Shown: one piece after another, positions 1-5,263 of the stretch | Layout: each line of letters opens with the position of its first letter | How positions within the stretch are numbered: the stretch's first letter is position 1 | NCBI GenBank assembly: GCA_030615745.1 | Contig: JAUWYR010000062.1 | Coordinates: forward strand, 1 to 7,620 | DNA length: 7,620 nucleotides | Direction: 5' to 3' | From: Candidatus Zixiibacteriota bacterium | Lineage (GTDB): Bacteria; Zixibacteria; MSB-5A5; SM23-73-2 | The notes under the pieces: generated by a model | Told to the model about the DNA's origin: nothing | Seen by the model: the letters and a program-made list of their open reading frames with translations, nothing else | Databases searched by the model: none | Translations under genes and position numbers: made by a program

Positions 1-231
1 ATTCCACTCAAACTGGGAAAGAATGTTCCCCTCCGTATCCATATGATAGATAATGTTATAACCCTCTGCTACACTCGAAGTCCAAAGATAGGTCCCATCC
101 CAGGTCAAACCCCAGGTGCCGTGTGAACCCGGCGCCTGAAATCGGTTAATTACCTTTTGTCCGTAAGCCATTGAGCTTCCCAAAAGGAATACCAAGGACA
201 AAGCTATTAAGAATGCTATGGCTCTTTTCAT
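1..231 (-). CDS. Secreted beta-propeller-like protein, N-terminal part (runs off the window)
   Basis: Reading the minus strand from ATG at 231-229 gives 77 codons without a stop to the window edge, so the C-terminus is missing. The first ~24 residues form a classical signal peptide: MKRA with two positive charges, a hydrophobic core (IAFLIALSLVFLLG), then SSMAYG before Q, with cleavage likely around residues 22-24. The mature part contains GTWGLTWDGTYLWTSS, then IIYHMDTEGNIL. This W-D-G-x-Y-L-W plus 'x-MDTEGN' pattern is typical of blades in extracellular propeller proteins that often end in a dockerin or sorting domain; that ending would lie outside this window. Upstream are a G-rich stretch about 6 nt from the ATG and a strong promoter candidate at 343-371. 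The start is well supported by the signal peptide. Enzymatic function cannot be assigned, and a binding or structural role is as likely as catalysis. Confidence 0.8.
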   Translation of the reverse strand, partial: MKRAIAFLIALSLVFLLGSSMAYGQKVINRFQAPGSHGTWGLTWDGTYLWTSSVAEGYNIIYHMDTEGNILSQFEWN

Positions 232-232
232 G

Positions 233-248
233 TTAACCCCCGGGTTAA
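233..248. repeat. Palindrome over the ribosome-binding region of the secreted protein gene
   Basis: TTAACCC (233-239) and GGGTTAA (242-248) are perfect 7-nt inverted arms with a 2-nt centre. In the minus-strand mRNA the structure covers the G-rich sequence just before the ATG at 231. As RNA the innermost pair must open to form a loop, leaving a 6-bp stem that would hide the Shine-Dalgarno-like bases. As DNA it could be a small protein-binding site. The sequence is clear; the function is inference. Confidence 0.45.
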
Positions 249-326
249 ATGTTTAAGAAAACAAACTTACCTCTGTTTAAAATCAACCATGCCCACGTAG
301 GAATTTTTAAACGAAATCTATTAATA

Positions 327-344
327 TTACCTACCTTTAGGTAA
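327..344. promoter_or_regulatory. Candidate operator overlapping -10 and transcription start
   Basis: TTACCTA (327-333) and TAGGTAA (338-344) form a perfect 7-bp inverted repeat around a 4-nt centre. It overlaps the proposed -10 hexamer (343-348) and the expected +1 near 336 of the promoter that reads toward the gene at 231. That is a classical repressor-operator position. A further TAGGTA occurs at 399-404, upstream of the -35. On the plus strand the stem is followed by TAGTTTTTT, so a weak plus-strand terminator is an alternative reading, but no plus-strand gene precedes it. Confidence 0.45.
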
Positions 345-371
345 AATAGTTTTTTCTCCATCAATTGTCAA
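343..371 (-). promoter_or_regulatory. Sigma-70-type promoter for the secreted protein gene
   Basis: On the minus strand a perfect -35 TTGACA (371-366) is followed after exactly 17 nt by TATTTT (348-343, 4 of 6 matches to TATAAT). Directly upstream of the -35, positions 373-390 hold AAAAAAA-CGAA-TTTTTTT (plus-strand reading), an A/T-tract arrangement like an UP element. Transcription would begin near 336, giving a leader of roughly 105 nt before the ATG at 231. Confidence 0.6.
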
Positions 372-424
372 GAAAAAAACGAATTTTTTTGTACTTTATA
401 GGTAGATTGTATCCAGGTGCTTTG

Positions 425-449
425 TTACTATGTGGAGCATTCATAGTAA
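425..449. repeat. 8-bp inverted repeat TTACTATG-N9-CATAGTAA
   Basis: TTACTATG (425-432) and CATAGTAA (442-449) are perfect inverted arms separated by 9 nt. A further copy of TACTATG lies at 512-518. The element is about 55-80 nt upstream of the -35 at 371, where an activator or other regulator could bind. There is no U-tract, so it does not look like a terminator. Role unknown. Confidence 0.4.
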
Positions 450-600
450 AAGTTTATAGACCTTACTTAAAAAGACTTTTTTAGTCCTGGTTGGAAAAGT
501 ATCCGACTAAATACTATGACTATAAATATTTTGTATTCTTTTTTAGTGACAAATAAAGCTTATATATTATTGACTTAAATTCAGCTTAAACATTCAGAGA

Positions 601-632
601 AAATAAAAAGCACCCTAAGGTAAAGGGGCTTT
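601..632 (-). terminator. Rho-independent terminator after the kelch-dockerin gene
   Basis: In the minus-strand RNA the arm AAAGCCCCT (632-624) pairs over nine positions with AGGG-GCTTT (616-607), with one bulged base at 612 and a 7-nt loop (617-623). The stem runs straight into a U-rich tail (UUAUUU at 606-601, extending the arm's own UUU). It begins about 26 nt after the kelch stop codon at 659. Read on the plus strand there is no U-tract, so it is directional. Confidence 0.75.
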
Positions 633-658
633 ATAAAGGACAAAATTTTAAGATTAAG

Positions 659-1414
659 CTACTTCCCACTACATGGAGGAGGACCACCTTTAAAAAGATA
701 GTTTGCTAAATATACCACATCGGAAAGGTCGATCTTACCGTCACAGTTCACATCGCCGTTTTGCGATCCTGGACCTCCTCCAGTAAAGGAAACCAAATAG
801 CCATCATCATAAAATATCGCAGGATGCTGTTTTCCTCCCCATAATACTAATTCTTGGGTAGTAGGTATCAAAACCATAGATTGTGCTTCCCTTACGATAA
901 GTGGAAAAATCTTAGTCCACGACGATGAACCCAGGTTAAACTCCCAGAAATCGTCAAAATGAATCCACCCCTCACCTATTCCCCCAAACATTATGATTCT
1001 GTTATTAGTAGCATCATACACCGCAGAATGACTGTCCCGACCCAAGGGTAGTTCGCCATCGGCTTCTATCTGAGCCCATTGATAGGTAGAAAGATCCAAG
1101 GAATAAAGGTCATTATAGCGGTGCTCACCATATAAATCTCTGGAATATCCACCGAACAGAATCATTACGTTATCCGTGGGAATAAAAGTGGCTGAATGAT
1201 ATTGGCGTGGAGAAGGTATATCCCCACTTAGAGAGACCGGACTCCAAGTTAGTGTCTTTAAATCCAGAACCCAAAGGTCATTGAAGAAATAGTCTAAATC
1301 CCTTCCTCCAAAAACAACCATAGAACTATCGCTGGGATTATATATTGCAGAATGACCCCAGCGAGGAGAAGGAGGAGTACTGTAATAAGTTTCTTTTGCT
1401 CTTTTGTCAAGCAA
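659..1414 (-). CDS. Kelch-repeat propeller protein with C-terminal dockerin-like repeat, probably 5'-truncated
   Basis: The 251 codons encode about four kelch-like blades. Their landmarks are PSPRWGHSAIYN...VVFGG...NDLWVLDL (16-52), PSPRQYHSATF...MILFGG...NDLYSLDL (67-108), GRDSHSAVYD...IIMFGG...DDFWEFNL (125-161), and a degenerate EAQSMVLIP...LVLWGG (176-194). A glycine linker (211-219) leads to one dockerin-like calcium loop (D221, N223, D225, D229, D232) with YLANYL and a terminal FKGGPPPC. C224 and C248 could form a disulfide. Kelch propellers usually need five to seven blades and such proteins are normally exported, yet there is no signal peptide here. The only usable start is TTG at 1414 without a Shine-Dalgarno, and TGA lies at 1420-1418, two codons upstream. 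I therefore infer loss of the 5' end, making this a pseudogene or a remnant; a sequencing or assembly error is the alternative. The protein probably mediated binding at the cell surface. Confidence 0.75.
   Translation of the reverse strand: MLDKRAKETYYSTPPSPRWGHSAIYNPSDSSMVVFGGRDLDYFFNDLWVLDLKTLTWSPVSLSGDIPSPRQYHSATFIPTDNVMILFGGYSRDLYGEHRYNDLYSLDLSTYQWAQIEADGELPLGRDSHSAVYDATNNRIIMFGGIGEGWIHFDDFWEFNLGSSSWTKIFPLIVREAQSMVLIPTTQELVLWGGKQHPAIFYDDGYLVSFTGGGPGSQNGDVNCDGKIDLSDVVYLANYLFKGGPPPCSGK
1382..1410 (-). promoter_or_regulatory. Promoter-like TTGACA-N17-TATTAC inside the start of the kelch frame
   Basis: Minus strand: -35 TTGACA (1410-1405), exactly 17 nt, then TATTAC (1387-1382, 4 of 6 to TATAAT). 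As at 343-371, the -35 is written CTTGACA after a T-rich run and has a purine-rich spacer. It lies within codons 2-11 of the open frame. If it is active, the transcript would begin near 1375 and could not include the TTG start. It may be the old promoter of the gene, joined to its distal half by a deletion. Confidence 0.4.
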
Positions 1415-1523
1415 AAATCAAATCATTTAATAGGGAATATATTATCAAACACTTTTTTTGCCGAGGATTTTTGCGAATAACGACCCTATGAATTAAGTGG
1501 TAGATTAGTACAGAGACGTATCC

Positions 1524-3365
1524 TTAGATTTTATAGATTAAAAGCAAGTTGTTCCTTACTGTGTATTGCTTTACTAAAGTCGCCTTCTTCATCACTTCAG
1601 GATAGTTTTCCCAAAAGAACTTATCCTCCCATCCCCCTTTAAAGATCACAAGATGGGTTACTTCAAATCTTTCTAGAACCCTATCTTTATTAGCAAAAGC
1701 TTGCATCACTATAGCGCGATGACTATTCTCCAAACATACCGCCCCTGCCCAGGGACCTGCTATAACACTTTTAGAAGGAAGCGATCTTAGGTCTCTGGAG
1801 ATGTAATAAAGATCGGTCTGAGCATTAGAAGCCCAAGAGGAATACTGGTTTAATTGAATCAAAAGAAAAAGCAAAATCAATACAAAAAGGAGGGAAGTTG
1901 CAAAAGATTTTTTTATTTTTAATCCTTTTTTAAACACTTTAAAAGACCGAGCCAGGTATAAAACAAAAAGGATAACAGAAGCTAAAATAACTGACCTTAA
2001 AAATAAAGCTTGATGATCACTTAAAAGTCTCGACAGATTATAAAAATAACTTTTAATATCCGAGGTGAAAACTGAAATTAAAGGAACAAAGGATTGATAG
2101 TGGGTAAGGACATAAACGATCACCAGGAAAATCAGGTTATAGCTAAATACTAAAAGGGTAACCCACCAGATGAACAATGTAAAAACTTGCAACTTCCCCT
2201 CAGTTTTAAAAAGCTTTATCTCAGATAGTTTTCCGATAGAGAAACCAGCTAATATACATAAGGGAGGAATCAAAATCATCTGATAGCGAACAGGGTGGTA
2301 GTTGGTGAAGGACAAAAAAAACATTCCAAAAAATAGCCATAAAAAAGAGATGAATTCCAAAGAGTTTGAACTTTTCAACTTTTCTTTCAGGTTCGTAAAC
2401 CAAAAGAGCAAATATGAAAAACTTAAAATAAAGATCAGTGGCATTCGGTTAAATAATCTGTCATTGGTACCCAAATTGAGGAAATTTTTTATAAATTCGA
2501 AGATGGTTTCCGGTTTTCCAGCAGGAGATTTAAATGAATTGGCGATGATATAGTTTAATACATCAGATTTGAAAGGGAGAAATATAAGAAGGACCCAAGC
2601 TAAGCTCACCAAACAAAGACCGAACGCAATATAATAGAGTGGTTTGAATTTTATTAGTTTGAAATTCTTAAAAAGAGAGCCCCATTTCAATCTTATAAAA
2701 TCTAATATCAAAATTGGGAGGAAAAAAAGACCCAATATTTTAACAAAGAAAGTTGCGATACCCAAACATATTCCAGCAAAAATGTAAAAAATCTCTTTTT
2801 CTTTTCCAAGTTGCCAGAAATATATGCTTAAAATTATGAAAAAAAGCAGATCAGTCTCTTCTAAGGCTAAGCGATTATGCATTAGATAAACGAAGTTAAA
2901 ACCCAAAAGGAGAATGCTTAAAAGAGCGTATTTTGTCATTTTTTCCTTTTTGATCACCAAAAATAAAAAGAGCAAGGTTAAAAGGCTAAAAAAAATAGGA
3001 ATTGACCTTGCCTGTGCAAAACCATAACCAAATATTTTGAAAACCAAAAAAGTTATAACAGTGATAAGAGGTGATATACCCATCCGAAAAAAATCATCCA
3101 GCTTCCATTCACCGAAAAAAAGCTTATTTCGGGCATTGATCACCACATGACCTTCATCAGTAAAGGGACCTAAGCTCCAGGAAAGATTCAAAGGAGGGTC
3201 TGCGTTTAAGTGATAGAAACGCAAGTAAAAAGAAAAAAACAAAATTACAGCTAAAAGAAGATAGTGGATATAAGGAGAAGAGAAAAAATCGGACCTTTTC
3301 TTTTCAATTTTTGTAGATTTTTCTATTTTTTTGCTTTTTCTCTTCAAAGTCTTACCATTCCTCAA
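1524..3365 (-). CDS. GT39-like multispanning glycosyltransferase (GT-C fold)
   Basis: This 613-residue integral membrane protein has about 12-13 hydrophobic segments between residues 33 and 506, then a soluble, probably extracytoplasmic C-terminal domain of about 105 residues. Features of the ArnT/PMT/GT39 type are the acidic pair TDEG (D70-E71) in the first large external loop, HNRLALEET (163-171), and YHPVRYQMILIPPL (356-369) before a late membrane segment. Such enzymes move a sugar from a polyprenyl-phosphate donor to a lipid, glycan or protein on the outer face. The neighbouring GT2 is of the kind that makes such donors, so the two probably form a donor-transferase pair. The N-terminus is strongly basic (about 24 residues, many K/R). 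No ATG precedes the first membrane span. TTG at 3365 is one choice and TTG at 3347, preceded by GAGG, is another; the frame stays open back to 3443. No terminator was seen after the stop. Confidence 0.8.
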   Translation of the reverse strand: MRNGKTLKRKSKKIEKSTKIEKKRSDFFSSPYIHYLLLAVILFFSFYLRFYHLNADPPLNLSWSLGPFTDEGHVVINARNKLFFGEWKLDDFFRMGISPLITVITFLVFKIFGYGFAQARSIPIFFSLLTLLFLFLVIKKEKMTKYALLSILLLGFNFVYLMHNRLALEETDLLFFIILSIYFWQLGKEKEIFYIFAGICLGIATFFVKILGLFFLPILILDFIRLKWGSLFKNFKLIKFKPLYYIAFGLCLVSLAWVLLIFLPFKSDVLNYIIANSFKSPAGKPETIFEFIKNFLNLGTNDRLFNRMPLIFILSFSYLLFWFTNLKEKLKSSNSLEFISFLWLFFGMFFLSFTNYHPVRYQMILIPPLCILAGFSIGKLSEIKLFKTEGKLQVFTLFIWWVTLLVFSYNLIFLVIVYVLTHYQSFVPLISVFTSDIKSYFYNLSRLLSDHQALFLRSVILASVILFVLYLARSFKVFKKGLKIKKSFATSLLFVLILLFLLIQLNQYSSWASNAQTDLYYISRDLRSLPSKSVIAGPWAGAVCLENSHRAIVMQAFANKDRVLERFEVTHLVIFKGGWEDKFFWENYPEVMKKATLVKQYTVRNNLLLIYKI

Positions 3366-3433
3366 ACGTTTGATAGCAGTTGGAGACTTGTGTTTACGCC
3401 AGTGTCTTTTAACTAACCACAGAAAATTATCAA

Positions 3434-4195
3434 TTATGGGTTAAATAGTCTGCATTTCAAGATATGGTTTTTATGTAGAAAAAATCTGAACATAGCCCAT
3501 AAGGTCTTGAGACCATAGATCAGAGAGACTTTAAAATTGACCGATGAAGCCTCCTTGAAGTATTTAGTTGTAACCGGCACCTCCGCTATTCTCATTCCAA
3601 ATGCCACTCCCTGTGCAATTATCTGGCTATCGAAAACAAAATCGTTGGAATTACGTAAAAAAGGAACTTTCTCTAAAAACTTTCGACTGTAAGCTCTGTA
3701 ACCAGTGTGAAGTTCTGAAAGCTTCTTTCTTAGAATGAAATTCTCGATAGTGGTTAAGATTCTGTTGGCAATAAACTTATAGAGAGGCATTCCACTTTTA
3801 AGAGCAGAGCCTTTAATCAAAAGTCTTGAGCCTAACACCATATCCGCCTGCTCTCTTTTTATTGGTTTAATTATTTGAGGAATAAAGCTCGGATCATATT
3901 GCCCATCCGGATGAAGCATAATCACTACATCCGCACCATCTCTTAGAGCTTCCATATAACAGGTCTTTTGATTACCCCCGTATCCAACATTATGGGGATG
4001 GGTGATAAGTTTCATGTTTAAGGTCTTAGCGATCTTTACTGTGTCATCTATTGAAGCATCGTCCACCACAATCACCTCATCGATTAAATCCATAGGTATA
4101 TTTTTATAGGTAGCGTTTAAGGTCTTGGCTGCATTGTAAGCCGGCATCACCACTACCACTTTTAAAGGTGATCTGTTTTTCTGCTGAAAACCCAT
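3434..4195 (-). CDS. GT2 glycosyltransferase, dolichyl/polyprenyl-phosphate sugar synthase-like (DPM1/GtrB type)
   Basis: The 253 residues make a GT-A domain with no long C-terminal membrane segments. Visible motifs are VVVVMPAYNAA (13-23), the nucleotide-binding VIVVDDAS (41-48, D45-D46), LHPDGQYDP (94-102, D97 in the DXD-equivalent position), LGSRLL (121-126) and ELHTGYRAYS (161-170). This set is typical of dolichol-phosphate mannosyltransferase-like enzymes, which transfer a sugar from GDP- or UDP-sugar to a polyprenyl phosphate at the cytoplasmic membrane face. The sugar cannot be read from the sequence. An amphipathic stretch near 223-243 could tether it to the membrane. ATG at 4195 sits just before the domain; the nearest SD-like GAAGG lies about 16 nt upstream, which is long. 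The gene has its own promoter candidate at 4235-4262 and is followed after 68 nt by the GT39-like gene, its likely partner. Confidence 0.88.
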   Translation of the reverse strand: MGFQQKNRSPLKVVVVMPAYNAAKTLNATYKNIPMDLIDEVIVVDDASIDDTVKIAKTLNMKLITHPHNVGYGGNQKTCYMEALRDGADVVIMLHPDGQYDPSFIPQIIKPIKREQADMVLGSRLLIKGSALKSGMPLYKFIANRILTTIENFILRKKLSELHTGYRAYSRKFLEKVPFLRNSNDFVFDSQIIAQGVAFGMRIAEVPVTTKYFKEASSVNFKVSLIYGLKTLWAMFRFFLHKNHILKCRLFNP

Positions 4196-4234
4196 TTTTT
4201 TGAAAAGAGAACCTTCAAAGAGATTTTCTATTTT

Positions 4235-4262
4235 ATTATAACTTTTTAACTAAAAATGTCAA
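4235..4262 (-). promoter_or_regulatory. Near-consensus sigma-70 promoter upstream of the GT2 gene
   Basis: On the minus strand, TTGACA (4262-4257) and TATAAT (4240-4235) both match consensus in all six positions, with a 16-nt spacer. It sits in the 84-nt gap after the UPF0104-type gene. Transcription would start near 4228, about 33 nt before the ATG at 4195. It suggests that the GT2 and GT39-like genes can be transcribed apart from the upstream part of the cluster. No terminator was seen in the gap, so read-through is also likely. Confidence 0.7.
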
Positions 4263-4279
4263 GATTCAGCAAAGGTTTT

Positions 4280-5263
4280 TTACTGTTTGTCTTCCTTTTC
4301 CCTTACCCCTTTTAAAGAAAGATGTTCTTTTTTTAAATAATAAAATCCTAATGCTGTTACCGGTAGATATTGACTTATCCATAAGACCACAGAGAAGGAA
4401 AAAGCAATGCTTTTTTCTATTCCGAAAATCCCTAAAGCTAAAATACATGCAAACTGAAAAGTCCCGACGAATCCTGGAGATGAAGGGAGCATTACCCCTA
4501 AGGCTACTATTACTAAGAGAATAAAAGAGGCATGAAATGGAGGAGTAAGACCAAAGGCTAAAAAAATAAAATAATTGCTTGTCCCTACGATAACCCATAT
4601 TAAAAAAGACAAAAATATTATCCAGATCATACTGGGAAGATTTCTGAAAACTTTTAAGCCGGTGGTAAATTTAAAAAGTACCTCATTGGCTTTATGAAAG
4701 AGTTTTGGGGGCAAAAACCTTAGAATTTTCTCAAAAAACTTTAAAGTTGGCTTTGTTTTTATCTCCAAAAAGATCAAAAACAAAAGAAGGACGATATTTA
4801 AAATCAAAGTCAGATTTCCGGCCTTTTTAACTATATCTGGAAAAGAAGAAAAAAGTAGGGTTATCCATAAGATTAGAAGAAGAGAGAATCCGTCGAATAC
4901 CCTTTCCACAACGATGGTGGCAAAAGAAGCACTTCTTGAAATTTCAGCTTTACTCCCTAATGAATACGCTCTTACGACCTCACCTAATCTTACTGGAAGG
5001 ACATTGTTAGCCATAAAACCTATCATAGTTGCGGAGAAAAGGCGATGCATTGAAAGCTTCTTTATAGGATTAACCAAAAATTTCCATCTGTAGGCGCGAA
5101 GCCAGTAACTGAACATCATCAAAGCCATATTGGGGAAAACCCAGAAATAATCAGCATCCCTTAATGCACCCCATAGCTGGGCAAAATCGACTTTGTGAAT
5201 AGCAAGATATAAAAAGATTAAGCTTATTACCAGTCCTAAAAAAAATCTTTTTTTCAGCTCCAT
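4280..5263 (-). CDS. UPF0104/AglD/YbhN-type integral membrane protein (LPG_synthase_TM family)
   Basis: The 327-residue protein has about eight hydrophobic segments. It carries the hallmarks of the lysylphosphatidylglycerol synthase transmembrane family (PF03706): NNVLPVRLGEVVRAYSLG (86-103), SFATIVVERVFDG (113-125) and PSSPGFVGTFQ (260-270). Stand-alone members without the MprF catalytic domain are often found with glycosyltransferases. They have been proposed to flip or handle lipids and lipid-linked sugars (AglD in archaeal N-glycosylation, YbhN in bacteria). Here the gene overlaps the upstream GT4 gene by 10 nt and starts with ATG at 5263 without a close Shine-Dalgarno, so translational coupling is likely. 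I infer a role in moving or presenting a lipid-linked sugar; the exact substrate is unknown. The short C-terminal tail (311-327) is charged and probably cytosolic. Confidence 0.85.
   Translation of the reverse strand: MELKKRFFLGLVISLIFLYLAIHKVDFAQLWGALRDADYFWVFPNMALMMFSYWLRAYRWKFLVNPIKKLSMHRLFSATMIGFMANNVLPVRLGEVVRAYSLGSKAEISRSASFATIVVERVFDGFSLLLILWITLLFSSFPDIVKKAGNLTLILNIVLLLFLIFLEIKTKPTLKFFEKILRFLPPKLFHKANEVLFKFTTGLKVFRNLPSMIWIIFLSFLIWVIVGTSNYFIFLAFGLTPPFHASFILLVIVALGVMLPSSPGFVGTFQFACILALGIFGIEKSIAFSFSVVLWISQYLPVTALGFYYLKKEHLSLKGVREKEDKQ

Larger units (their letters stand above)
232..658. other. 427-nt AT-rich intergenic region with regulatory signals, no gene
   Basis: This is the only long gene-free stretch in the window. 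From high to low coordinates it holds the kelch gene terminator (601-632), CTTAAA direct repeats at 574-579 and 585-590 (11-bp period), the inverted repeat at 425-449, an A/T-tract element (373-390), a promoter (343-371), an operator-like palindrome (327-344) and a palindrome at the ribosome-binding region (233-248). The longest open frame I checked by hand here is a 27-codon minus-strand one (444-361) without a convincing ribosome-binding site, so I see no coding gene. No tRNA cloverleaf or T-loop signature was noticed. Confidence 0.6.

Noticed and set aside
4-231. Assigning the secreted protein to a named enzyme family such as glutaminyl cyclase or SMP-30
   Set aside because: Only about 50 mature residues are visible. 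The propeller-like WDGTYLW pattern is shared by many unrelated families.
327-355. Plus-strand intrinsic terminator (TTACCTA stem followed by TTTTTT)
   Set aside because: The stem has only three G:C pairs, the T-run begins 5 nt after it, and no plus-strand gene exists upstream. Its place over a minus-strand -10/+1 fits an operator better.
361-444. 27-codon minus-strand frame starting ATG at 444
   Set aside because: There is no close Shine-Dalgarno, the composition looks random, and it runs through the proposed UP-like tract and -35 box of the promoter at 343-371.
1415-1523. Search for a terminator or lost kelch coding sequence between the GT39-like and kelch genes
   Set aside because: All frames are interrupted, no blade motif (FGG, HSA, NDLW) can be read, and I found no stem followed by a U-run, so nothing could be annotated there.
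2221-2553. Two small open frames (60 codons minus, 83 codons plus) within the GT39-like gene
   Set aside because: Both are overlapped by a long membrane-protein gene with clear family motifs. Their translations show no domain, signal peptide or convincing ribosome-binding site.
4266-4598. 110-codon minus-strand open frame
   Set aside because: It lies entirely within the well-supported UPF0104-type gene in another frame, has low-complexity residues (phenylalanine/serine/arginine-rich) and no family motif.
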